From CAIJMI01 sp964448085 (GTDB lineage Bacteria > Patescibacteriota > Microgenomatia > UBA10105 > UBA927): 10,909 nt of DNA. Positions 1-6,574 of this stretch are shown here, piece by piece; position 1 is the stretch's first letter; each line of letters starts with the position of its first letter. Made by a program: the position numbers and the translations under genes. The notes beneath the pieces were generated by a model, which saw only the letters and a program-made list of their open reading frames with translations, made no database searches and was not told the DNA's origin. Location of the stretch: positions 1 to 10,909 of the forward strand of contig CAYUUX010000028.1 of NCBI GenBank assembly GCA_964448085.1, written 5' to 3'.

Positions 1-1
1 T

Positions 2-253
2 TCAAAAGGAAAAGCAATGGGAGATGGCGATATATTTCTTGTGTTTTGTATTAGTCTTGTGATTGGGTACCCCGCACTTATTATTGCTTTATACGTAGCT
101 TTCTTGACGGGTGCTGTAGTGGGTGTCATACTAATTTTAGGAAGGAAAAAAACCATGAAAAGCCATATTCCGTTTGGCCCGTTCATGATTTTTGGATTAG
201 CAATTGCATTGCAGTACGGGGAACGGATCGTGGGATGGTTAGGACTGTTATGA
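2..253 (+). CDS. pilD: Prepilin peptidase PilD, C-terminal part (5' end outside window)
   Basis: This membrane aspartic protease (family A24) cuts the leader from type IV prepilins and methylates the new N-terminus in some family members. Only about the last 83 codons are visible. The frame is open from base 2 and begins SKGKAMGDGD, which matches the second active-site motif of the family (MGxGD, catalytic Asp in the GD pair). Two hydrophobic segments follow: about residues 8-40 after the first visible ATG, and a final one, PFMIFGLAIALQYG, separated by a basic stretch with RKKTMK. This is the usual end of the family, so the ATG at 17 is internal and not a start. The stop overlaps the next ATG by four bases, so the peptidase and its first substrate are probably translationally coupled. 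The first catalytic Asp and any N-terminal methylase domain lie upstream and cannot be judged. Confidence 0.85.
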   Translation, partial: SKGKAMGDGDIFLVFCISLVIGYPALIIALYVAFLTGAVVGVILILGRKKTMKSHIPFGPFMIFGLAIALQYGERIVGWLGLL

Positions 254-663
254 AATACCAAAGCACACACCCCCATCATGGATTTACCCTCATTGAACTC
301 TTGGTTGTTATTGCCGTTATGGGTATTATTACGGCAATTGCGACAGCTTCCTACTCCACTGCACAAAAAAAAGCACGCGATTCCAGACGTATTTCTGATA
401 TGAAAGCCATTCAAAACGCGTTTGAACAATCATATGCAGAAAATCATGTTTATCCCGACGGCTGCGCAATAGATACCCAGTTTATGCCAATGGGTTTACC
501 GAGCAATCCGAATTCTAATGCCGATTATACATACTCCAGCTTGTGTGATTCGACAACATATTGTTATTGTGCACCGCTAGAAGCGACTACCGGAAATGAA
601 ACTGAAGATTGTAATAGCGGTGCAACAATTGGCAGATATTATTGTGTGAACAATTTACAGTAG
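250..663 (+). CDS. Type IV pilin (GspG/PilA-like), cysteine-rich C-terminus
   Basis: This is a structural or pseudopilin subunit of the pilus, secreted through the membrane and cleaved by PilD. From the ATG at 250 the leader is 11 residues, MKYQSTHPHHG, followed by FTLIELLVVIAVMGII with Phe+1 and Glu+5, the class III cleavage and methylation signature. The hydrophobic helix leads into KKARDSRRISDMKAIQNAF, the alpha-1 continuation typical of GspG-type pilins, and then a YPDG turn. The small globular domain carries six cysteines in the last 85 residues or so. I chose 250 over the in-frame ATG at 235 because it overlaps the pilD stop (ATGA), has AGGA at 241-244 and gives a normal leader. It could be the major pilin or a minor one; expression would decide. 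Confidence 0.9.
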   Translation: MKYQSTHPHHGFTLIELLVVIAVMGIITAIATASYSTAQKKARDSRRISDMKAIQNAFEQSYAENHVYPDGCAIDTQFMPMGLPSNPNSNADYTYSSLCDSTTYCYCAPLEATTGNETEDCNSGATIGRYYCVNNLQ

Positions 664-667
664 GAGG
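662..667 (+). promoter_or_regulatory. Shine-Dalgarno site of the second pilin gene
   Basis: AGGAGG lies five bases before the ATG at 673 and overlaps the TAG stop of the preceding pilin gene. It is the strongest ribosome binding site in the pilus operon. This suggests high or independently initiated translation of the second pilin and makes it a candidate major subunit (inference). Confidence 0.75.
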
Positions 668-672
668 AATAT

Positions 673-1122
673 ATGAAACGCGTGGCTGCAAAAAAAGGTT
701 TTACCTTAATGGAGATATTAGTTGCTATTGCCATCATTGCAATCCTTACTGCAATCGGTATTGTTTCGTACACTAGCATTAATCGAAATGCACGGAATGC
801 GAAACGGAAAAGCGACATTGAACAAGTCCGTTCGGCTTTAGAACTGTATAGAACGGAAATCGGTCATTATCCAGGTGATGGAAGTAGTGTTTTGATTAGT
901 GATTTATTAGCAAATGATGCAGAACTGCAAACATATTTATCAAGTGTACCAGAAGATCCAAAAGGGTCCACATATCAACAATATCTCTATCAGGCAACTG
1001 ACGATAACGGTTCAGGTGTGTATTTTGGGTATTGTGTCGGTGCTTCTATGGAATCGACAGATCCCTCGTATGATGACACGGACTGTGATTTAGGATTGAA
1101 CTTTACTAGAAAACAGCCATGA
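673..1122 (+). CDS. Type IV pilin (GspG/PilA-like), second copy
   Basis: This is a pilin subunit with a 9-residue basic leader, MKRVAAKKG, then FTLMEILVAIAIIAIL with Phe+1 and Glu+5. The long alpha-1 helix continues as NARNAKRKSDIEQVRSALEL and ends in the turn GHYPGDG, a GspG-like arrangement common in Patescibacterial pilins. The C-terminal domain is about 85 residues, contains PEDPKG and two cysteines, and is rich in Asp and Tyr. The mature protein is about 140 residues. The start has a perfect AGGAGG. Its stop overlaps the next ATG (ATGA at 1119-1122). It resembles the preceding pilin in the helix but little in the head domain, so the two are paralogues with different surfaces. With its strong ribosome binding site it is a good candidate for the main shaft subunit, but this is inference. 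Confidence 0.9.
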   Translation: MKRVAAKKGFTLMEILVAIAIIAILTAIGIVSYTSINRNARNAKRKSDIEQVRSALELYRTEIGHYPGDGSSVLISDLLANDAELQTYLSSVPEDPKGSTYQQYLYQATDDNGSGVYFGYCVGASMESTDPSYDDTDCDLGLNFTRKQP

Positions 1123-1649
1123 AGCGAGATGCTATACATCATGGATTCACCCTCGTAGAACTCATTGTCGTGATTGGTGTTATTCTTTTGGTTTCCTTTA
1201 TTACAATCCTTAATTCCAACGCGTATACCGATACCCAAAAACTTCGGCAGGCTGGGTTAACCATGCGAAGCGATTTGCGGCTTGTCCGTACTAAAGCACA
1301 ATCCGGATTAAAGCCTTTGGCATGTGATAGTGCCTCATCGTTAGTGGGGTATACTGTGGATTTTTTTGCAGATACCACGAACTGCGAAGGGAGTGGGTCC
1401 TGTTATCGCATGTATCCTGTATGCAACCCCGATCCGGGAGCGGCAGCGCTTGCCAGCGTTACGCAGTTCGTTACACTTCCCGATGGAATTATTTTTTCTC
1501 AGTTCGTCCCTTCAGTGAGTTTTTCAAGCGTTACCGGAAGGACGGATTTAGATACAAACGCCGTATTTCTGTTAACAGGACAACGGGATAATTCCTATGT
1601 CGTCACCGTGTCCCCTTCTGGGGTGGTCAGCGACTATCTGGGTACGTAA
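1119..1649 (+). CDS. Minor pseudopilin, GspH/FimT-like
   Basis: This is a minor pilin expected in the tip complex. The leader is MKRDAIHHG (9 residues), followed by FTLVELIVVIGVILLVSFI with Phe+1 and Glu+5. After the helix comes TQKLRQAGLTMRSDLRLVRT, the FimT/GspH-style stretch, then a mostly beta-rich domain with four cysteines (CDSASS, NCEGS, SCYRM, VCNPD). The C-terminus is Ser/Thr/Val-rich and ends in DNSYVVTVSPSGVVSDYLGT, like the terminal beta strands of FimT-type proteins. At 176 residues it fits GspH/FimT. Its ATG overlaps the stop of the preceding pilin and has no clear Shine-Dalgarno of its own, which suggests coupled translation. The assignment rests on order (G-H-I-J-K) and general pattern. 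Confidence 0.8.
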   Translation: MKRDAIHHGFTLVELIVVIGVILLVSFITILNSNAYTDTQKLRQAGLTMRSDLRLVRTKAQSGLKPLACDSASSLVGYTVDFFADTTNCEGSGSCYRMYPVCNPDPGAAALASVTQFVTLPDGIIFSQFVPSVSFSSVTGRTDLDTNAVFLLTGQRDNSYVVTVSPSGVVSDYLGT

Positions 1650-1667
1650 TCTAACAAGAGATGTAGT

Positions 1668-2102
1668 ATGAAACAACAAACACATGCAAAGGGCCAATCG
1701 CTTGTTGAAGCAGTTGTTACACTCGGGGTTGTTATCCTTCTTGTATCCGGTTTAGTTGTGGGTTCGACGCTTTCTCTTGGTCGTGCTGACAACAGCAAAT
1801 CGCGTTCCTTAGCAACTACCTATGCGCAGGAAGGTCTGGAGCTGGCTCGCAAAGAGCGTGACGCCGGTTGGTCACAGTTTGTTAGCGTTCGCTCGGGGAG
1901 GTTTTGTGTTGATGAGGGTGCTATCGTTGACGGCACAACACCGTGTCCGCTTGTCAATGGAGCATTTTATCGCGAGTTGGTGTTTACTCCCGGAACGGAA
2001 GTTCCTGTTGAAACAATGAGTATCACATCAACGGTCTCCTGGTATCAGGGGAACCAAGAGGTTTTTGTCACCTTGGAAACACAACTGACTGATTGGAAAT
2101 GA
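1668..2102 (+). CDS. Minor pseudopilin, GspI/PilV-like
   Basis: This is a minor pilin of the tip complex. The leader MKQQTHAKG is followed by QSLVEAVVTLGVVILLVSG. The residue after the cleavage Gly is Gln rather than Phe, while Glu+5 is kept. This combination occurs in GspI/PilV-like proteins of Patescibacteria (recollection, not searched). The helix continues with LATTYAQEGLELARKERDAG, a hallmark of the PilV/GspI group, where a conserved QEGLE/AEGLE segment precedes the head domain. The head contains CVDEG and PCPLV and ends in repeated Val/Thr-rich strands. At 144 residues it is a typical size. A weak purine stretch (AAGAGATG) lies before the ATG. Its stop is one base before the next start. 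Confidence 0.8.
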   Translation: MKQQTHAKGQSLVEAVVTLGVVILLVSGLVVGSTLSLGRADNSKSRSLATTYAQEGLELARKERDAGWSQFVSVRSGRFCVDEGAIVDGTTPCPLVNGAFYRELVFTPGTEVPVETMSITSTVSWYQGNQEVFVTLETQLTDWK

Positions 2103-2103
2103 T

Positions 2104-2688
2104 ATGGGAAGCACGCATACCAAAAAAGGATTTACTCTTCTGGAACTTCTGGTGTCCATTGGGGTTTTAGGGTTGATTTCTGCAGTGATTGCACAGATTA
2201 TTTTTACCACGGTTAAAATGAACCAAAAAACGGAAAATATTAAGGAGATGAAGCAAACCGCAGCGGGTGCTATGGAAACCATGGTACGCATGATCCAAAG
2301 TTCTTCAGATATCCTGTCCGTATGTGACGGGAGTGCTATTGAAACGTTAGATATTGTTAACCCCGGAGGTGGACAAACGACATTCAAGTGCTTAAAGGAT
2401 ACCGCATACGGAAGTATAAATATTTTCCGGATAGCTTCGGTCGGAGCGGATCTTTCTCAAACGTATCTGACAAGCGGCAATGTTGGTCTTGTAAAGCCAA
2501 ACGGCTATGCAGGGTGCCATGTGTCTCCCGGTGTTGATCCGTCTTTGTGGTTTACCTGTTCTTCTGTATCCGGTAAAACAAAATCAGTGAATATTTATTT
2601 TCGGATACGCCCAAAAAATATTTCTACTTCCACATGGGAAGAGACGGAAAATCTGTTTCAGTCGACCGTTGTTACAAGGAATAACTAA
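2104..2688 (+). CDS. Minor pseudopilin, GspJ/PilW-like
   Basis: This is a minor pilin with leader MGSTHTKKG and mature start FTLLELLVSIGVLGLISAVI (Phe+1, Glu+5). The helix continues into MNQKTENIKEMKQTAAGAME and METMVRMIQSSSDI, the pattern of GspJ/PilW proteins, in which a long helix is followed by a beta-rich head. The head has four cysteines and ends with strands such as SVNIYFRIRP and LFQSTVVTRNN. At 194 residues it is in the GspJ size range. It starts one base after the upstream stop, and its own stop shares a base with the next ATG (TAATG). Position between the GspI-like and GspK-like genes supports the assignment. The head domain itself is too variable to assign by eye. Confidence 0.8.
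   Translation: MGSTHTKKGFTLLELLVSIGVLGLISAVIAQIIFTTVKMNQKTENIKEMKQTAAGAMETMVRMIQSSSDILSVCDGSAIETLDIVNPGGGQTTFKCLKDTAYGSINIFRIASVGADLSQTYLTSGNVGLVKPNGYAGCHVSPGVDPSLWFTCSSVSGKTKSVNIYFRIRPKNISTSTWEETENLFQSTVVTRNN
2676..2680 (+). promoter_or_regulatory. Shine-Dalgarno site supporting the ATG at 2688
   Basis: AAGGA sits seven bases before the ATG at 2688, inside the end of the GspJ-like gene. No similar motif is well placed before the alternative in-frame ATG at 2739: a GGAG at 2713-2716 is over 20 bases away. This favours the longer N-terminus of the PilX/GspK-like protein. Confidence 0.55.
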
Positions 2689-3557
2689 TGCTTATGATCA
2701 ACTTGCATCACAGGAGAACTGCACCGTATACTACATATATGAGACGTGTTCGTCATTCTGGACAAGTACTTCTTATTACAGTTCTTGTTTTAAGTATCGC
2801 GGTTACCATTGCCCTTGCGCTTATTGGCAGAGGCGTATCGGATGTTTCCATCAGCCGCAATATTGAGGAATCCGCAAGAGCGTTCAGTGCTGCAGAGGCC
2901 GGTATTGAGGATGCGCTTCGTACGGGCGTTGGCCGTACGTTTACGTTAACTGGGTCAAATGCGACCGTTGAGTCATCGGTTAGCGTGATCGGTGCAAGCA
3001 CGGGTGCGTTTACGCTTCCTCCCATTGCCCAGGGTGATGTGCAATCCGTGTGGCTTGTTGGTCACCAAACGGGAAGCAATGCGTTGGATACTTCTACCTA
3101 TTATCAGGGGTCTGCTATTAATGTATGTTGGTCACATGCCACAACGCCTGCAGCTGTAGAAATCATTTTGTACTACTTGAATGGCACGGATTATATGATT
3201 CAGCGGGGCGCGTACGATCCACTGTTTGCGACACGAACAACATCCCGTGGGTTTGTCGGTGTGACCGCAGATGATGGACAATGCGGTTCAGTCACTGATG
3301 TATACCGACAGCGCGTTACCATACCAGCTGGAAGTATTCCTTTGTTGCTTCGCATTCGTCCGTATTATGCGGGAACGACGGCTACAGTATCTCCAATAGC
3401 AGGCGGTTTTGAACTTCCCGCTCAGGGAGTTGAGATAACGTCGGTTGGTTCTGTTGAAGGAGGCGTGACACGGAAAATTAGTGTCAAACGACAATACCCT
3501 TGGCCATCATCCTTGTTTGATTATGCAATCTATAGTCAAAATACGTTTATTCATTAA
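2688..3557 (+). CDS. PilX/GspK-like minor pilin
   Basis: This is a pilin-like protein predicted to sit at the pilus tip. The sequence RRVRHSG is followed by QVLLITVLVLSIAVTIALAL, so the likely PilD cleavage is after that Gly. Glu+5 is absent (the residue is Ile), as in GspK. After the membrane helix comes IEESARAFSAAEAGIEDALR, the PilX-type N-terminal signature (ARAFxAAEAGIE) common in this phylum. The remaining 220 residues or so form a Ser/Thr/Gly-rich beta domain ending with RKISVKRQYPWPSSLFDYAI, a tail I associate with these Patescibacterial proteins. At 289 residues it is the largest pilin-like protein here. From 2688 the leader would be 25 residues; from the ATG at 2739 it would be 8, closer to its siblings, but the Shine-Dalgarno supports 2688. 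Confidence 0.8.
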   Translation: MLMINLHHRRTAPYTTYMRRVRHSGQVLLITVLVLSIAVTIALALIGRGVSDVSISRNIEESARAFSAAEAGIEDALRTGVGRTFTLTGSNATVESSVSVIGASTGAFTLPPIAQGDVQSVWLVGHQTGSNALDTSTYYQGSAINVCWSHATTPAAVEIILYYLNGTDYMIQRGAYDPLFATRTTSRGFVGVTADDGQCGSVTDVYRQRVTIPAGSIPLLLRIRPYYAGTTATVSPIAGGFELPAQGVEITSVGSVEGGVTRKISVKRQYPWPSSLFDYAIYSQNTFIH

Positions 3558-3574
3558 CAATTTATATCCTGCCT

Positions 3575-4597
3575 ATGCAAACATCACTGGGAATTGACAT
3601 CGGGACACACAGCATAAAGCTGATTGAAGTTGGCAAGGAAGCAAATATCCTGACTTTGCTTGCTGCAGGCAGCATGCCGACTCCCCCAAAATCGCTAACA
3701 TCCGTTGTTTCAAGCGATATGGAAGCACTTGCCTATGTGGTGAAGCAGTTGGTCAAGGAAACCGGTGCAAAATCCCGCAGTGTCACTATTTCCCTTCCGG
3801 AATCCCAAGTCTTCACGCGGGTTATTGAAGTGCCGCAATTGTCTTCTCGGGAATTAAATTCTGCAATTCAATGGGAAGCCGAACAGTATATTCCTTTACC
3901 CCTGGATCAGGTCAATATGGATTTTACTATCTTGCGGGATGCAAAGCAGACCACGAGCGGAAAAATGGACGTTTTACTTGTTGCGGCGCCAAAAGCATTG
4001 GTTGAACGTTATGCTTCCATTTTGGAGCTAGCGGAACTCACACCACTTTACGCGGAAACGGAAATTATTGCGGTTTCACGATCAATCGCGCGTTCTATTG
4101 CTAATCTCAAAAACGTCATGGTTGTTTCCATGGGTGCACAGACGACGGATATGACGATCCTTCATGGAGGTGTTATTTCCTTTGCCAGGTCCATCAGCAC
4201 GGGTGGCGAAGCCCTCTCCCGAGCCCTGCAGCAAGCCTTAGAATTTACTAACGTGCAAGCTGAAGAGTACAAAAAAACCTACGGTTTACAACAGGGGGTG
4301 TTGGAAGGGAAAATCCTGGCGGTTTTAGATCCGATCATGGTAACAGTTATCAATGAAATCAAACGTGCGTTGGCGTTTTTCCAGGAAAAATACGTCAATG
4401 AGCGTATTGAGGCGATCATATTGTCGGGAGGGAGTGCAAAATTACCAGGTATCGTTTCGTATATGACGGAAAAAATTAATATCGAAACGCAGGTGGCGAA
4501 TCCATGGGTAGGCATACAAAAGGAAGCACGGTTTACCGTGCTGAATGCTGAAGGACCATCCTTTGCTGTTGCAGTAGGACTCGCAATGCGTGCGTAA
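3575..4597 (+). CDS. pilM: Type IV pilus assembly ATPase-fold protein PilM
   Basis: This is a cytoplasmic actin-fold (FtsA-like) protein that binds the short cytoplasmic tail of PilN and links the inner-membrane platform to the motor. At 340 residues it has normal length. The first phosphate motif is LGIDIGTHSIKLIEV (residues 5-19). The conserved block ELNSAIQWEAEQYIPLPL is at 93-110. The second phosphate region is MVVSMGAQTTDMTILHGG (182-199) with FARSISTGGEALSRAL after it. The adenosine motif IILSGGSAKLPGI is at 281-293. The ATG at 3575 is the natural start because the first motif begins four residues later. No Shine-Dalgarno is visible (bases before it read GCCT). It lies 17 bases after the pilX-like gene and 3 bases before pilN, so it belongs to the same operon. 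Confidence 0.95.
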   Translation: MQTSLGIDIGTHSIKLIEVGKEANILTLLAAGSMPTPPKSLTSVVSSDMEALAYVVKQLVKETGAKSRSVTISLPESQVFTRVIEVPQLSSRELNSAIQWEAEQYIPLPLDQVNMDFTILRDAKQTTSGKMDVLLVAAPKALVERYASILELAELTPLYAETEIIAVSRSIARSIANLKNVMVVSMGAQTTDMTILHGGVISFARSISTGGEALSRALQQALEFTNVQAEEYKKTYGLQQGVLEGKILAVLDPIMVTVINEIKRALAFFQEKYVNERIEAIILSGGSAKLPGIVSYMTEKINIETQVANPWVGIQKEARFTVLNAEGPSFAVAVGLAMRA

Positions 4598-4600
4598 GGT

Positions 4601-5158
4601 ATGCAACAAAATTCCATTAATCTATTTCGTACAGCAGAAAACCTTTCTCCCGTCATGGGAATTCTTGAACGGTATTTACGGTGGATCCGCACCGTGCTGT
4701 TGATGGGGCTCCTGGTGATCGGCGTGGCAACGGTAAGCGTCTACATTGTTTTTTTTCTCCAACGGCAGAATCTTGAACAGCGACGAAGCGTTTTGTATAC
4801 GTCGGTGCAGCAGAATTTAACCAAGGAAGCAATGTTCGTAGCGCTTCGATCCAGAATTCAGGCACTCAAAAGAATCATGCAATTGCAAGTTTCCATTGCC
4901 CCGTATATCGATGTGACATTGCAAATTGCATCTCCCCCGCAATTACAGTCGTTTTCCTTGGGTGATGCAGGGTCAATCGAGATCTCTACAAAGTCTCCTT
5001 CCGTTGAGTCGGCAAAGGATTTGTTGAACATAGTCATACAGTTAACAAACGCCGGAAAGATTCGTAAACCGACGCTCACAGGAATAGCGCTGGATAAGGA
5101 AGGAATCGTTACCATGGGTTTGACGTACATCGTCGTTTTAACGCCGGCAACATTATGA
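4601..5158 (+). CDS. pilN: Type IV pilus inner-membrane protein PilN
   Basis: This is a bitopic inner-membrane protein that pairs with PilO and docks PilM through its N-terminal tail. It is recognised mainly from order (pilM-N-O) and architecture. The N-terminus contains NSINLFR at residues 4-10, the counterpart of the INLLP motif bound by PilM. One membrane helix lies at about 31-53 (TVLLMGLLVIGVATVSVYIV), followed by a polar helical stretch of about 40 residues (FLQRQNLEQRR onward) likely to be coiled coil. The last 90 residues would be the ferredoxin-like periplasmic or extracellular domain, with alternating hydrophobic strands near the end (EGIVTMGLTYIVVLT). At 185 residues it is a usual length. 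Its stop overlaps the pilO ATG by four bases. Confidence 0.85.
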   Translation: MQQNSINLFRTAENLSPVMGILERYLRWIRTVLLMGLLVIGVATVSVYIVFFLQRQNLEQRRSVLYTSVQQNLTKEAMFVALRSRIQALKRIMQLQVSIAPYIDVTLQIASPPQLQSFSLGDAGSIEISTKSPSVESAKDLLNIVIQLTNAGKIRKPTLTGIALDKEGIVTMGLTYIVVLTPATL

Positions 5159-5898
5159 AATCTTTACGCAAGTTCATTCGCAATTACCAAAGCTTTATTG
5201 TTTCAGGAAGCATTCTTTTGTTTTCGCTCCTTGCCATCGTCTACGGATTGATTCCGGGAGTGAAGACGACGAGCAATCTTATTAAGGAAACACAGTCGCT
5301 TCGTGCACTCATCAAAACTCTTGAAAAAAAACTGCAGGTATTGGATTCTCTGGATCCGCAAGAACTTGCAAACAATACTGCAGCCGCGGTATCGGCAATC
5401 CCTGCTGATAAATCACTGGGAACGCTGTTTTCAACTATCGATGTGTTGACCTCGACGCAGGGCGTGTCCGTGACGGGTGTATCGCTTGGGTCAGTTGGGT
5501 CCGTTGCAACCGCATCAGCAAGCAAACTTAGCGCTGAGGAAAAGAAATTGGGAGTGAATATTATCCCGTTTTCCCTGATCATTGAAGGTGAAATAACAAA
5601 AGTGCGCAACGTTGTTGACAGCGCTATCAACATACGTCGATTTTTTAACGTCCAGAGCTTTGATTTAAATTTCAACACAGAGACCGGCATTACGAGTTCA
5701 AAGCTCGCGATGGTTGCGTATTACGTTCCCGACCCGACATCCGTTGGGAAAATTACGGATCCATTAAAACCATTTTCTGAAGACGAACTTTCCGTGTTGG
5801 AAAAAGTATCGGCCATGCCGCTTTTAACGGAAGTCATTGCGTCTCAAAGTGCAAACATTCAGACAACACCGGTTACAGTTGATCCATTCAGCCCGTAA
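5155..5898 (+). CDS. pilO: Type IV pilus inner-membrane protein PilO-like
   Basis: This is the partner of PilN in the alignment subcomplex. One membrane helix is at residues 14-33 (FIVSGSILLFSLLAIVYGLI) after a short basic tail, then a coiled coil at about 36-68 (IKETQSLRALIKTLEKKLQ). Next comes a Ser/Thr/Val-rich segment and a ferredoxin-like domain with IIPFSLIIEGEITKVRNVVD and FFNVQSFDLNF. It is named from its position directly after pilN and from this layout; primary sequence conservation is low in the family. At 247 residues it is somewhat longer than classic PilO, with an extra tail of about 55 residues rich in Pro, Ser and Thr. No pilP or pilQ follows; the next gene is on the other strand and overlaps its last 11 bases. 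Confidence 0.75.
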   Translation: MKSLRKFIRNYQSFIVSGSILLFSLLAIVYGLIPGVKTTSNLIKETQSLRALIKTLEKKLQVLDSLDPQELANNTAAAVSAIPADKSLGTLFSTIDVLTSTQGVSVTGVSLGSVGSVATASASKLSAEEKKLGVNIIPFSLIIEGEITKVRNVVDSAINIRRFFNVQSFDLNFNTETGITSSKLAMVAYYVPDPTSVGKITDPLKPFSEDELSVLEKVSAMPLLTEVIASQSANIQTTPVTVDPFSP

Positions 5899-6568
5899 GA
5901 AGATCGGGTCGCCGCTTTTTTGTACGGACCTCAGATTCCTTTATTCTCCATGCTGCTATGCGCTGGTGATTTCCCGAGAGAAGCACTGTGGGTACACGTT
6001 TTCCATGAAATTCAGGTGGTTTTGTGTAGTGTGGATATTCAAGCAGGCGATTCTCAAACGACTCGTCGGTGGTCGCATCAGCCCGTTTTAACACATGAGG
6101 TATAAGGCGGACGATCGCATCAACAAGTACCATTGCGGGTAATTCCCCGCAGGTGAGAATATAGTCCCCAATGGAGATCTCCTCATCGACAAGCGATCTG
6201 ATGCGTTCATCCACTCCTTCATAATGCGCGCATACGATGATGAGGTGTTTCTCATTTGACATGTTTTTGATCGTTTTTTGCACGGCTCTTTCCCCTTGTG
6301 GATCCATGAGAATGCTTCTTGATGGGATACCGTGGTGCAGGCGTTTTGCGTAGTCAAGCGCAGCAGAAACGACGTCAACACGAAGGACCATTCCGGTTCC
6401 CCCACCATAAGGATGGTCATCGACGCTTTTATGCTTGTCTTTTGCAAAATCCCGAATATCTACGTACTCGATATGGACGAGTCCTTTTTTTTGTGCACGT
6501 GCGATGATTGAGGAATCAAACGGTCCCCGAAACATATCGGGAAACAGCGTCAAAATGGTGATATACAT
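5888..6568 (-). CDS. trmD: tRNA (guanine-N1)-methyltransferase TrmD
   Basis: TrmD makes m1G37 next to the anticodon, using S-adenosylmethionine and preventing +1 frameshifts. It is a SPOUT enzyme with a trefoil knot. Motifs in order are LFPDMF (8-13), VDDHPYGGGTGMVL (49-62), MDPQG (88-92), HYEGVDER (115-122), EISIGDYIL (130-138), FENRLLEYPHYTKP (171-184) and VPTVLLSGNH (192-201). At 226 residues it is slightly short. Arg154, catalytic in the Haemophilus enzyme, is present. Several usually conserved positions differ: Ala and His where the knot normally reads GRYEG, Cys140 for Gly in the GGEL loop, His158 for Gly in IPGVL, and Glu169 for the catalytic Asp before SF. It is the last gene of its operon, begins six bases after khpA, and runs tail to tail into pilO. 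Confidence 0.93.
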   Translation of the reverse strand: MYITILTLFPDMFRGPFDSSIIARAQKKGLVHIEYVDIRDFAKDKHKSVDDHPYGGGTGMVLRVDVVSAALDYAKRLHHGIPSRSILMDPQGERAVQKTIKNMSNEKHLIIVCAHYEGVDERIRSLVDEEISIGDYILTCGELPAMVLVDAIVRLIPHVLKRADATTDESFENRLLEYPHYTKPPEFHGKRVPTVLLSGNHQRIAAWRIKESEVRTKKRRPDLLTG

Positions 6569-6574
6569 GAACTA

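Noticed and set aside
990..1378. Bottom-strand ORFs opposite the second pilin and the GspH-like gene
   Set aside because: They are shadows of genes with clear prepilin signatures and ATGA coupling on the top strand.
3480..3575. Possible promoter before pilM (TTGATT and TTATAT-like words)
   Set aside because: Spacing and match to consensus are poor in AT-rich sequence, and pilM follows the pilX-like gene by 17 bases, so one transcript is simpler.
4279..4692. Bottom-strand ORF of 137 codons across pilM/pilN
   Set aside because: It is antisense to pilM sequence with clear actin-fold motifs and spans two real genes; its translation has no recognisable features.
5892..5921. Possible rho-independent terminator after pilO
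   Set aside because: The stem has only four pairs, and seven bases separate it from the T-run. It is recorded as an observation but not as a terminator.
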